Positions 28,901-41,700 of a stretch of 64,000 nucleotides of DNA are shown in pieces. How positions within the stretch are numbered: the stretch's first letter is position 1; the number at the start of each line of letters is the position of its first letter. The position numbers and the translations under genes were made by a program. The notes beneath the pieces were generated by a model that was not told where the DNA came from, made no database searches, and worked only from the letters and a program-made list of their open reading frames with translations. The stretch lies in the NCBI RefSeq assembly GCF_047495875.1, contig NC_092474.1:1550001-1614000 (forward strand). Direction: 5' to 3'. Source of the DNA: Pithys albifrons albifrons. Lineage: Eukaryota; Chordata; Aves; Passeriformes; Thamnophilidae.

Positions 28901-31900
28901 TAATATTAAATTTGTAATATCAGATCTGGCAAAAGCAACTTGGAAAACATGTTTCATGATTAAACCAATAATTATGTGTTCTGCATGGAAAGTAAAGTAT
29001 TTAAAATCATGCTAAGCCAGCAAGAGTAATGTTATCACACAGCCACCTTCAGCTGTGGTTTCTGGCTGCTTGTCTGCAGGAAAGGAAAAACAACTTTGTA
29101 GTGCAAAAGAAAAGATACCAAGGACAGCCTTTTACTCAAGCATTTTTCCAAATACTGATAGCCCAGTCCTGCAGATAATCTGTGTCCCTGCCATGCTGGA
29201 AATGAGAATACACTATTAACATGAAGGGTTTTCCAAGTCAGGCAGCCAGCCCTAGAATTCTTCCTTATTATGTGGTAGAGAAAGGAAACCAGCCAGAGAT
29301 GTCATATGAGGGGGAAACAAGAAAAGGGTCATTTATGTCCTTTCTTTTTTTTCTGCTGTTAATCCAGACATCCATCACTGACCACTGCCAGTGTTTGGGG
29401 AAACTTTTAGCCTCGGGGAAACTGGCATGGCAGTTCCTGAGCTGGGACTCCTTACAAGTCCCTGCAAAGCCTTTGGGTTCCCCATGAGTTAAAAGGTTAA
29501 GCTGCAATGAGTTTAAGTACCTCCAAAGGAAGGACTACCTGGGAATTCAGAGGACCTTCCATGGAAACCAACAAAACTGACACACCAAAATCATGCATGT
29601 GGGAGCAAATGAAACAATCCAGTTCCCAGGGAGAAGTTCTCAGCAGGTCCATGGCTGAGCTTTGTTACTGGTGGAGGAGCAAAGAGGAGGGACTACCCTG
29701 TGCCCAGCAGGCAAACATAGACCCAAAATAATGCAATTATTGTTCACATTTCCCAGGTTAGCTCCACTGGTAAACAACATTCCCAGCTGTCTTTGAAACC
29801 ACTATGCAAATGCATCCAGGTATTTCCCAAAGAGAGCTAAAGGTAGCAATTTAAAAGAAATCTTGTTGACATTTCTTTCTGGAAATCAATAATGTCCAAC
29901 TCTTTTGTTACATTCAAAAGGAATTTTAAAGGAGTATAAAACCACATTTTTGCATATTTACATCCTTCTCTTGCAGCCTGGAGGGGGAAAGCAGTTTAAA
30001 TTTTTGCCCTTGGCACTTTTATGGTTTCTGAACATCACACTCTGTAGGTAGCTTGCAAGCCCAGTGGATGGTCTTTTCTGTCTAATAAAGAAAGCAATTG
30101 CACTTGATTAGCAAAATGGAAATATTTCTAATAGCCTCAGGTTTTCCAAGACATGGGTTTGGTTTGGTTTGTGTATCCAGGCATAGCAGCACAGTAAGGT
30201 CTTTCCCCATCTTACCTGGCACGAGCCCACCCCAGCCAGGAGGATATGCACTGATTCTGGCATTTCTTGGACCACATTCAAACAGACCTGTTTAATGGTT
30301 CTTCTCCTCATTTATGAGTGCCATTCCAAGTTTTCTTTTTGATCATTGAATTCATGATGTTAGAGAATCCTCCAGCACTTCCCCAGTCAGCCTTAGATTG
30401 ACATTTTAGTATGAGGAAGGCAAAAATTGCATATATTATCTCAGGATGAAAAACTGCCTACAGAAAAATTACATTAATACTTCTGAAAAGATTCTATAGA
30501 AAAATGGGAAAATTTACAGTCTAGTTAAAGAATCAATTGCATCAAAGGGGATTTTAAAATTATTTCCTTGAGTGTTCTGAAACATACTTCCTCCAGGGGG
30601 TGCCAAGTTAACACCACTGGAAAATAAAACCGTGTAAATTTTTCACACCAAGGACAGAACTGTCCATGCTGTACATTTCCCTTTACCTGTGAGTGATGCA
30701 CCCTCCAGTCTGAGCCAAAGGCACCAGTCTCTGGGGTGAAGTTCCTCAGCTTTTCACTTGTGAAACTCTCTTGAAATCAGAAGCAGTGCTGACTGGTCCT
30801 ACAATTAATGTCACACACATTCTCTGCTGAGTTCAGATAGGACACATCCCTCAGAAAAGAGCTTGAAGAGTGACTGTGTGGAGAAATGCATCCATCTCAG
30901 CCTTGGAAAGAAAGACCTCAGGGAGGGCAGAAGTACCAAATGCAGTGACAGCTGTCTGTGTCTTCAGCCAGCTCAGGAGTAAGGGCACAAACTGGACACA
31001 AGAAATAAAATGATGGAAAAGCTGAAGAAAACACAATCAGGAGTGTCATCAGGTTTTCTGTAGGTCTGCAGGGAATGTCAGCCTGAGTAGGATGTCTGTA
31101 AATGTTGTTATAGCAGAGGAGAAGTTTCACTGGCTCAGGAAACAGAGATCTTACACTTAAAACAGAAACTTTGCTTTGAACAAGTGACACTTCACTCTTA
31201 GGGAAATTGTACTAATCACTGTTTCCAGACAAAGGAGCAAGAGAAAAAGAAAATTGTTAAGAAGTAATATAATAATATCTATACCTTTTTTCCTTTTCAA
31301 TGGTGAGGTTTTTCTTTTATCTACACAGATAAAAGAAAGTGTGTTTGCTATTCAACAGCCCAGGGAAATGCTGTCCCTGGTACATGGGGGACAAATCCCT
31401 TTTCAAGCTGAGTGTGTAGAAAAGGAATATAGAGACAGAAAAGGTAACTAAAGGAAATTGGAATGATGGGCTGAGTACAGTTCCTCATCCCAGGCTGTTG
31501 AGACAGGCCTTTCAATTACAGCCTGGTAGCAGGCTAAGCAACATACAGTCAAGATGTTTAATTAGATTAATTTTTATTTTACATATTGGGCAGTGTAATG
31601 ATCTGTAAATTGACTGGTGTACACCCTGAACCAGAGACAAGCAGGTAAGAATTAGATATCACCTGCACTACATACCTGAAGTCTAGTCATTGTTTTTGTA
31701 AATGATAATATGCCCTAAATTGCATCATCATGAGATTAGACACTGGGATTAATGGAACATTGTACCTTGTTCCTCACTTTCTCTTGATGCTGTATTCTAG
31801 AGATGCATTGACATTTTTATTTGGCCTTACCTTTGTAGGTGAAGGTTTGCACACTAACCTGGGTTATGCTGAATTGTCTCCTGAGAAAGGGGAGGGTCTG

Positions 31901-33148
31901 CCTTTTACATCCTGTGCAAAAACAAAAGGTCCCACAACACCTTGTCTGGATTATTATTGGCAGAGAGTCAGATCCATCAACCCTGGGGGATGTGGCAACA
32001 TTTTTTATTTTTTATTTGATCTGTTAAAAATCCCTGCTGTGGACATTAGGAGGAAATCGGCCCTAATTCAGGAGCAGTGGTTCTGATGGACGGTGAAATG
32101 GAAGGTTTCATATTAAAGCCTTAGGAGGCCCAAAAGAAAATTGAAAATCTGGAAGTATTGGCTGATGGGCACTGTACTTTCATTAGAAAGAACATCAAGC
32201 TCTATAAACCTCTTGGCGGGAGGGATAACAGGAGAATCAAAGCAGTGACCTTGAGATCAGTGTCAGGCTAGAGAAGGGCAGGTTTGCAACAGAGGCCATC
32301 CAAAGGACAGGAAGAGAAAATGCAGGTCAAGATGTCATCCTCAACTTGGATCTCATTCTGGGCAGTCCTGGTCAAAAAATGTCCATATTTGTAGTTTCTT
32401 TCTGTAAACCAAAACAGATACATAATGTTTTCTCTCCATCCATGCAACTGGGATTCTTAACTAGGTTCTCTTTCCTTTGCCTCTTCGCTGCTGCATTATT
32501 CTCTCCTCCATTTTTGTCATTTGATGTCTTGCCCCATTCCTTTTCCTCACCAGGGACATGCTCTGATCAGATCACTTCCTATTTACGTCCCTCCTTTGAT
32601 TCACCATTCTCTAGTGCAGCAAGGAAAAAGCTATTTGATTAATTTCCAAGACCTGTTTTGACTCATGTCTGTTCCAGCCTATCATTTTAATTAACTTTTA
32701 GATGTCAAAGCTCATCTCTTACTAGTCACACTGCCAGTCTGTATTACCTCTGTTAATTTTTCCCACTTTTCCTCCTAAGCCTGATCCCAGCCTAAAGAAA
32801 TCATATTGTAGACCCTTATTTGGGTTAGGCTTTGAGAAGCCAAGAGGCATATAGTTGTCCAGTTAACCCTGGAGGCAGCTGGCTGGGATTTATGGGGGTG
32901 TTGGAACACCCACAGCTCAGCATCCAAACCCGCTGAGAGCACAGGACAGGGGTTGGGTGTTGGGTCACCATCACCCTGTGCTTTTCCATATGTGAATGCT
33001 GGTTACTCCCCCTGCACTCAGGTTTGACAGACTGTAAAGTACTGAAAGTCACAATATGCCCAAATCATTGGTCTTGATGTTTCTCATTTTATGGCATTCT
33101 CATCTTTTATAGCAGTGTGTACATGGAGAACTAATGGTTCAAGAGCTC
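25970..33148. other. Intergenic DNA upstream of CHFR
   Basis: A 7-kb stretch with no supportable exon. The 191-codon plus-strand frame at 26.3-26.9 kb is Pro/Ser/Arg-rich and looks like a by-product of G+C-rich DNA. A degraded CR1-like motif may lie near 28.74-28.78 kb. Otherwise nothing is recognised. Confidence 0.6.
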
Positions 33149-33364
33149 ACCTAAATCACTGGTTTCCAGTTTATGGTCTGCAGAGCCTGGCAAGCCCACA
33201 GAAATCTCCTAAAGAGTCTGCAAAAAGTGATTGAGAAAAAGAAAACTTGCGTGTGCCAGACAGCAATCTACATACACAAAATTCCTAAAGGAGTCTGCAC
33301 TACTGCTGGAAATTGTTTTAGGGGTCCACAAATCAAAAAAGGTTGGAAAACCACTGACCTAAAT
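33149..33364. repeat. 8-bp target-site duplication flanking the MITE
   Basis: ACCTAAAT occurs at 33149-33156 and again, without mismatch, at 33357-33364. It directly abuts the two ends of the inverted-repeat element between them. An 8-bp duplication is the signature of hAT transposase insertion. Confidence 0.85.
33157..33356. mobile_element. Non-autonomous hAT DNA transposon (MITE), 200 bp
   Basis: The left end reads CACTGGTTTCCA. The right end, read in reverse, is CAGTGGTTTTCCAACC, giving imperfect terminal inverted repeats of about 13 bp. CAGTGGTT followed by a pyrimidine run and GATTTGTGGACCCC resembles the ends of Charlie-type hAT elements (recalled, not searched). The body has no open frame. 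It contains a near-repeat CCTAAA(G)GAGTCTGCA at about 33.21 and 33.29 kb. Perfect 8-bp duplications flank the element. Confidence 0.82.
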
Positions 33365-36300
33365 CTTCTCCTGCAACAGCAAATGGCCTAGAACTGCAGC
33401 AATATGAGAACTTGGCACTAAGAAATAGCATGACATCTAAGCAGCACAAAATCTCTGCAACTTCTCACAGATGTAAGTGGAAGCAAGTAAGACAGACATG
33501 TATCTGTTTTGTTTTTGTAAGTATTTGTTCAGGGATTAGTGTTAAAACACACAGAGAATAAAAAGGGCAGCCCATCTTGATGCTAACTAAGTAACCTTGA
33601 CTACAGATTACTGTGTGCAACAAATCTGGAGATGGATGTGTTCTGTATGCAGATTGGTCATTTCAAAGGCTGAACTTTCACTAATTGAAAAAAAAATGGA
33701 CAAGGACAATCCCTATTAGGGCATCATGTAGTTATTTCAGTAGATTCTCTGGAAATAAGCTTGTTTCTGTGCTAATTTTTCTTCTGGCAGAGCCAATTCA
33801 TTCTTGGCCTTTACAAGCTGGTCTTTTACATTTGATTCAAAATTGGATTTAGGCCTCTGGAGACATCTGATGTCAGCCTTACTAATGTAGTGTCAACATG
33901 AAGACACAAAGAGATAAAAAGTCAGTTTCACTTAGTGATTCCTTTTTCCAGGGTCTAATCTGGATTTTTCACTCTCTCACTTTTGCACTCTGGATCTCTG
34001 CATCTTCTTGTGGTGAGTCACATTAAGCAACAGGGCAAGAGTGTGCTTAGCCAGCCCCCCTGGTTTATGGGCAGGGTCACCAGCACAGCTGGAACACATA
34101 CTTATGCTTCATGATATCACCTCATAAAACCATCACAGAGCAGACAAATCTTAAGTGCATATTTGAAAAGCAGAAACTCTGGGGTCAGGGTGGTGCAGTC
34201 TGGAGGAAGGGTAAATGTAGGCTACAATGAGAAATAATGAGACCCACTTTGCTGGAGGAAATGGTCAAACATTAGCATTTCAATAGAAGAGGTCAAACTA
34301 TTTCATCCAATACAGGATGTCATTCCCTGCAGACCAAGGTAATACAAGCCATAACATCTGTACTCTGTGCCACACTTTTTAAATATGACATTCAAACTGT
34401 AGGTTACTCCCCACAAAGACTTACATTATCCCTCCTGCCTCCCTCCCTGGTGCAGTGTGCAGTCTGTGCTCATCTGGATCGTATGAACCAACCAACTAAA
34501 AATGGGAGGCAAAGGGAAAAGAGCAAGAACACAGAATATCTCAAAGGTATTTGGAGAACAGTGTAGGCACACAGCTCAGGACTTCCATAACACACAGAGA
34601 AAGACTGAATTCCTTGGACAACCTTAGTTCTGGACTTCCTTCACACATATATGACTTTGCAACAACAGTTGTGTCATTCCTCAGGGCAATAATATACATT
34701 ATTTATAGACTATGAGTTGATCATTTTCTCAACTAAAACAAGCACCAACAAACTATTTTCTGCCGTTGCCTGTGAGAGGCTTTACATTTCTATTCCCTTG
34801 CAGAGGATGACTGGAAAGCAAAGTGCTTATCTCTTCTTCCAAAGTGACACAGCCTGTGTAGAACACAGCACTTATGCAAATAACATGACAGCCAGTAAAT
34901 GCATGGTACACCAAGTAGGATAAATTCATAATTAAAATCACATGTGACTCCTAAAATGAAGATATCCTATCCAGGCAAATTTATATGGTCTTTTCCTGGA
35001 AGTGTGAAAATGCTGTGACAAAAAAAACCAGAAAACCAGAAAAACCCCAAACAAATAAACAAACAAAACTCTACAAAACAACAAAACAAACAAACAAAAA
35101 CAACAAAACCAACCCAAAACACAAACAAACACCATTCCCTCTGCATTTCCTCATCTGTAGCACTTTCACTTTTTTTTTGTAGGTCCAAATACCTACAAAG
35201 TTTTGCTATCACTGCCACCACTGCAGAGCAGAACAAAGGTGGTAGAGAAGGTATTTTATTCCAGGCAGGATTTTAAGCCACAGGCAGAAAGAACATCACT
35301 GTTGTGCCATATTGCCTGTCTTCTTAAAAAGATAAAGAAAATCCTCATGTTCAGATGAGCTGTGCAGCTGTTCAGTTTTAGAAGATTTGTGAATTTTCCT
35401 TGATGCCATTTTCTCCTTTGCTTACACCTTTGTCTTATTTAACACCTTCTATTTCACTATTTTCTCTGGAGTTGCTGCCCAACAGCACATCCTCCCATCA
35501 GCTTAAAGTGTACACCAGCCAAGAGCATGTTAAACATTTGATTGAATTCAGCTGGATCTCTCTGCATTGTGGGAAGAGCAGACAAGCATTTGAATAGAGT
35601 TTCTGGGTGTTGGTCTGGATATCCAGATCAATGCCTTGCCAGAAAGAAAAAAAGCAGCATCACATTTTTCATAGTGCTTTTCTTTAATGACATTTCCTTC
35701 CTTCCATTAAGCAAATGTCCAGGGGAGATAAATGAATTGCTTTGTGTATCTGGAGGATCTCTGAATCCTTGATCTGGGCTAAGTGTGCAAGAATGAGAAA
35801 AATAACAGGGAGCTAAACGGAGGAAGGAGATTTAAACACACAAACCTTTAGAGTGAAAAAAGAAATAAAGGGCTAGAAAATGGAGGCATGGCACAAGAAA
35901 GTAACTGAGACATAGGGATGCTCCAAACTAACACAGCTGCTGGAGGAGAATAAAACCAACACAAAAGAACCTCATGCGGTAAAGGGAGAGTTGATGTTCG
36001 GCAATGCTCAGAAATTTTAATACTGATGTGTAAAATTAAACCATGACAGCAGAACAGGCTTATCTGCAAGCGTCACGTTACTTCCCCTGGGATCACCACC
36101 TTCCCACTGGTGCTTCTGTCATCTTCTCCTCCCCCTCCAAATCTCACTTGACCTGAATTCTCATGATTTGACTCCATAATCCTCTGGTTTCCACTGTATG
36201 CACACAAAAGATTATTGTACAAAAGCGAATTCCCAGGGCCTTGGGCTTTGCTTTCCATTTAGTTAAAGAATTATCCTACAGTAGTTTAGGTGCTGGGAAA

Positions 36301-38489
36301 CTTGTCCTGTAGATTATTGCCTACAGGGCAAATGCTGAGGAGGCTGCTAACGAGAGAACAGATGTTCAGTGGCTTATGAGCCTTGCTGAATGTAAATATC
36401 TTCAGCACACTGCCTGTCAATAAGCCTCTGCCTAAGAATCACTAACCTTATGGACAAAATTCACCCCCTGTGTAAATGTATGGGCTTAGGTAGAATTACA
36501 CTGAGGAAGAAGCTGTTCCTTCATCTGCACCAGAGAACCAGAGTTTAAAAGTTTGTATAGAAATTGAGACTAAGTGTCACAAAAAATTAATATTTTTAAA
36601 CAAACATTGTCTCTTTTCAAGAGAAAATGCAGCTCTTGGATCTGTTATGACACAGCAGGCCTAAAATAAACAGATTTCACTGAGACATTGCTAGGGGTGA
36701 AAGATCTTACAGTGACAGGATCTCTAAAATTTTGCTTGTCTCCATAAAAGGATGTTCTGCTTCAAGGGCTTCAGTGGGTGATGTGTTTCCTGGCAGCAGC
36801 AGCTGAAGGGGGGGTGGGTTCCCTCTGCATCCCACCCTGTAACACCGTAAGACCTTAGGTGGTCTCCTAGGCAAAATGTGGAAAGAATTTAAGCCCCCTC
36901 CTCCAGTCCTCTGAACACATGCAAACTTTCAGCTACCAAAGCAGTAGGATTGCTCCACATTGCTTGATGAGTGACCTTCAGAGCACACACCCTTGAGTGA
37001 GGGCTGAGTAAATCATCACAATTAGTTGATGCTTCTGACTGGCTTTTTCTTTATGAGGTTTCTTGACAAGACCAAGATCTACAAGGAAAGCACTTGCCCT
37101 CAAGCTTTACCCCTTCCAGTCACCCTTCCTGGGGCAAGGGCAGGCTGACCTTGCTCTGCACCTCACCTTTGCCATGGTAAAGCTCAGCTGTACCTACACT
37201 GCTGGAAAGCCACAAACTCTTGCTGGTCACTGATTGCCACTTGACTGTTGAGGTTTAGTAACTGCACTCTGTTCATCAAGTTGCTTGGTGCAATTTTCAG
37301 GATTCACTAATAAATCCTTCCAGCCAAGTGTGCCAGATCTCTGGTGCTCAAAGTCTGCAGTTACAGCATGACAAAGGGAGGCAAGTGAGCAGAGCCTCTC
37401 TTCTATCACTGAGTCCATGAAACCATCAAGGGGCTGTTTTTCGGCCCTCTGTTAACCACAGTCTGAAAAATAGATTCCATCATGTACAAAAGTTAAGTGA
37501 AAAGACTGACTGGTAAACTGAAACTTGGGAGACCTGGATCAGCTACTGAACTGTTTTATGAGGTGGAACAATTCATTGGTGGTCACTCCTCTGTCTTGTC
37601 CTGTCCCAGTCAGATTGCCAGCTTTGCACAGGCAAGACCTGAGTTTGTGCTCTATTGAGCACTGCACAATCCTTGTCTCACCTGAGGCTTTTAGGTGTTC
37701 TTGTTGTACACATAATAATAACACTTAACAGTTCAATATCTTAAGGGGGGAAGTCACATGAAAAATATTTAGTATATGCCTTTGTGTATATAAAAGTAGT
37801 TGGCATGAAAAGATGCCACAGAAAATACTGTAATTACAGTCTGTTCTTTTGGAGGTAGACATTTACTGCTGCAGTGTGATTACCTCTGGGTGGAGAGCAG
37901 CAGCTGCCAGGACAGACACTCAGCATCTGCACCAGGATCATGGGCAGGACCCAACCTGCCCAGCCTCATTCCTTCCCCTTGCCCTCTCCCTTCAGGCAAA
38001 CCTCAGCTGGCAGAGATGAGCTATCTCAGCTGGATCCTGGCCAGGACAGTAAGATAAACACCCCAATTCTCACCAGAACTGCCACCACTTATTAATACCT
38101 GACCCATGTCCTCTGCAGCACTTGGTGCTCCTGCAGACCATAAACCTGCACCCACCCAGCTGTGCTTGGCACCCGGGGCAGAGCAGGGGCACAGCAGCCA
38201 GGCTGAAGATGTGTAGGTAGGAGGTACATCAGCATGTAGACCTCCATGGAAATATAGAAATATTAGGTACTTCAGCCACTGCAGAACCTTATTTTAGTTG
38301 CACTGTTGTTAGGATGAGATCATTAGTAGCTGTAACGCTTTGCTCTTAAGCAAAGCTGTTTGCACGTTTCTTAAGCCTTTAGCATCCATGGGACAAAGCA
38401 GGATCCACGGCAGGGCTGCATCTGACTTACTGGGTTTTGGCAGAACAGCCTAAGATTTACTTCCTCGCCTTGAGCTTCCTCAGTGAGAG
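33365..38489. other. Intergenic DNA
   Basis: AT-rich sequence with no supportable exon. An A/C-rich simple repeat lies near 35.02-35.13 kb. Short reading frames of 60-75 codons are not recognisable. Confidence 0.6.
35022..35132 (+). repeat. A-rich (CAAA)n-like low-complexity repeat
   Basis: The stretch is almost entirely A and C, with repeated AAAC/CAAA tetramers and AACAAA interruptions. It is a diverged simple repeat, possibly the remnant of a poly(A) tail, but no retrotransposon body is recognisable next to it. Confidence 0.85.
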
Positions 38490-38770
38490 GGGTTACTGGT
38501 CCAGAGCGAGCGGCCCGGGGCAACCTGGGCGCAGTGACCGGCGCAGGAGCAGGAGCGCCGCGGCGGGGAGGAGATGCCTCCCGACTGTCCTTGTGCTCCA
38601 AAGGCGCTAGATGGCAATGTGGGTCTTCAGCAGCCGTGGGAAGGCGGCCTTGGGTAGCCCGGGGGATGGGTACCCCTGGGCACCCCTGAGCATCCCTGCA
38701 CGCCCCTCTGCATCCCTCCCGCAAGATTTCAGGCGGTCTCCTAGGCAAAGGTGCAAAAAACGCTCCTCGG
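38490..38770. promoter_or_regulatory. Isolated CpG-rich patch in the intergenic interval
   Basis: About 280 bp rich in CpG (for example GAGCGAGCGGCCCGG and GCGCCGCGGCGGGGAGG) in otherwise CpG-poor DNA. Frames across it (163 codons minus, 68 and 81 codons plus) have biased composition but no domain. It may be an orphan CpG island marking an enhancer or a non-coding RNA promoter, or a G+C-rich remnant. Confidence 0.4.
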
Positions 38771-41700
38771 TGGCTGTCATTGTCCTGTGCCTCCACCACC
38801 TGCCTCTCTTCCCAAATTGGATGTTCCCCGTGTCTGGAAATAAAAGCTGCAGTTAGCAGCACGGCTGGTTAGTGCTGCCGGCAGCACGCGGGCTGGTGGA
38901 TGGGGAGCATTATACCTCTGCCCAGCTTAACCTGTTATTGCTGGGACCCACAGCAGCCATGGGATAGAAAATGGGCAGAAAACCTCATCTGCAGGCAGCA
39001 CATATACCAGCATTGCATTTGTGCCCAAGCTGTTGTCAGACCACACACACAGCAGCCCTGCAGGCAGTGCTGGTAGGGGCCCACTAGCCTGGGCACTGCC
39101 ATCTCTAGCTGCCTTCTGCAGCCTTTCTGCCCAGAAAAATTTTACATTCCCTTTTCTGAATACAGAATAATATTTCTGAGAGTTTGTTTCTGGGCATTTT
39201 TTTAATTACCCTCAATACAGTGAATTTTTCTTAAGAAGGAAGCATTTTTCTTTATAAAAAGTCACAGACAGAGCTTTTCTGTTGTTGCCTTTGGATGGAG
39301 TTTTATCTCTAAGTCATGAACAAGTTTTCAAGAGGAACTTTTAAGATGAATAACACACTTAACTTTGCAACACATGATCTGTCAGTGGGTTTCTAGTTCG
39401 AGTCAGCATTTCACAGCAAGAGCAGGAGTGAGTGGTGGTGAACACTGGGCTGGCAGGCCATGCAGACAAACTCCCCAGCCTGATTTGTGCTGCCTGTTGC
39501 ACTGGGGACTTACCATTAACTCTGTTGTCATTCCTTGTCTGCTTTAACATGATCGCTTTCAAGATTCCTCTCTCCAGGAAAACATCTGTGTTTTGGATTA
39601 GTTTTCCCTAGACAGATTTACTTACTGTTTTTCCACATTAAATCTCCCTGTTTTGTTTCTTTCTAGTCTATCTAGGTCCTTTTTCTGTTATTATTCCTCC
39701 AGGTGCATTCAAAAATCTCCCCATTTAGTGGAGTCAGCAGAGTGCTCTGGTATCCCAATTTACTCTTTGTATTCGCCTCTGAATGAATCACACATTCCTG
39801 GATGTCCTTCTGTAACTCAGTGCATTCACTTCCTGCAGTCCTTTGTTTACAGTTCATGCTTTTGTCATCTGCATGATTGTGCCAATACCCAAAAGGATTT
39901 AAATTACTGTTTCCACCAGACACACGTGAAAAAGCTATAAAAAAACCCAGAATAACTGCCCCAGTTGTTCTGCTTATCAGCCATAGTTACATTATCTTGT
40001 GAACATTACAAGACTTTCCTCTCAGTATCTGTTTTATTTTATAAAATATAAGCTTACAGTAATTTCCAGATGGCTATTGATTCCTTTTTGAAAATTGTTT
40101 GGATATTTAATTTTCAACCTATTTTCTGCCAGCATAATATCTGTTATCAGTTGCTTAGTTGTAAGTAGCAGAAAATATTTTTTTTTTTTAATTCATGGGT
40201 ATAACATTATAAATAGGCCCATAAAGAAATAAAATTTTTTGCATAGCAGCAGTCATGTCTCACAGCAGAATAAAATGAGCTGGTAAGTGAATTTAAAGAG
40301 TGTACTTCTCTGCCCTTTGTTTTATCCCTGTATTGAATTCAGGGTGAAAGCATATATAGACTGTCCCCCAAACCACACATCCCCTTGCCAGCATTCTTGT
40401 ATTTCATCTAGATATGCTTTTCTGGTTTTGACCCTCATGCTCCGAGGTCAAATACTACACAACCTGTCTTGAAGAAATAGCAGAGCTGGAGGCTGTAGCT
40501 GTGGCAACAACTGGGGCTGTGACAGCCTTAAAGATCTCCTTCTTGAAACACATGAGAAGGCTCACAATGAAGCACATGCAGGTGGCAGAGCTGCCCAGAG
40601 TGCTTCACCAGTGCAATTCCAGTGCATCCCAGTGACTGCTGGAGATAGACTGTGTTTCTGGTCTGCACAACTTCCCCTGGCCAAGAAGTGGGGAGAGGAA
40701 GGAGCTCAGTGCTGACTTGCTGTGCTCCCTGCTGGTGAAACAATGAGCAAAACACAGCTCAGTCACGTTGTTTTCTACTTTGTGTCCCAGCATTGCTTTC
40801 AGTGAGAGCTACTTCCATTTCCCTCTGCTCTTTTCTTAATACAGAGCCAGATCCTACATCTGATGCTCACTCTTATTCCTGGTAGGTCTGCGATTTGAGC
40901 ACTGCAGTATGTTTTACTCCAAGATCTTGTTCTTTCAAGGCTCTTTTCTTTTGAATTCACTTGAGAACCAGGATACAGGATTGGATCCTTCTGATGAGTC
41001 ACAGTAAGAGGATTTTTACCTCTACAACTCGCCTATTGACTTATCTGGTCCTCACAGCAACGATAACAAAGACTATACAGTTTTCAATACTTGTCCCTGA
41101 ACTCAAGCACTCCATTGCTTCACTGTCACTGTGGCATGACTCACTCCCCCATCACTCCAGCAGGGCTTCTTAAATGCCCCTAAGATTCATCTGCTCATTA
41201 TTATTTTACAGCTGAGCATGGGATCAAGCAGCTCAGTACCCAGTGTGCCTTTTAGATGATGCAGCTAAGACACTGGTCACACACTGCCTTCTGCTGCGTG
41301 CCACAGACTGTAAATACACCCTTCATGTGGGGGAGGATGGCAAAGTGTACAGAAAGACCTTGCTTATTAGCTTGATACTGATCTTGGAGGCCGTTGTGCT
41401 TTGCCTCACATCCGTTCTCTAAACCCTCCCATCCTTGCCCCCTTTATCTTAACTAAGGATGATAGTGAAGTGTGGGCACAGTGGGAGTTGAAGGTTCACT
41501 GTGATCATTTGCAACAGCAATTAGCAAATGTCTGTGGTTACCTGAAGCTTCCATGGCGTGACAGAGTGCAGCACAAGTCCTTCAAACCCATTCCTGCTCC
41601 AGGCTGTTCAAAGTCCTGTAGGATCAGAGCTCCCAGCTTAGCATTGCTGACAGGCAGACAAAGGCAGAGACAGACAGCCCTCCTCCCTCACCCTTATTCA

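Noticed and set aside
38371..38862. 163-codon minus-strand frame
   Set aside because: It coincides with the CpG-rich patch. The composition is Pro/Arg/Ala-biased and no domain or splice structure is visible.
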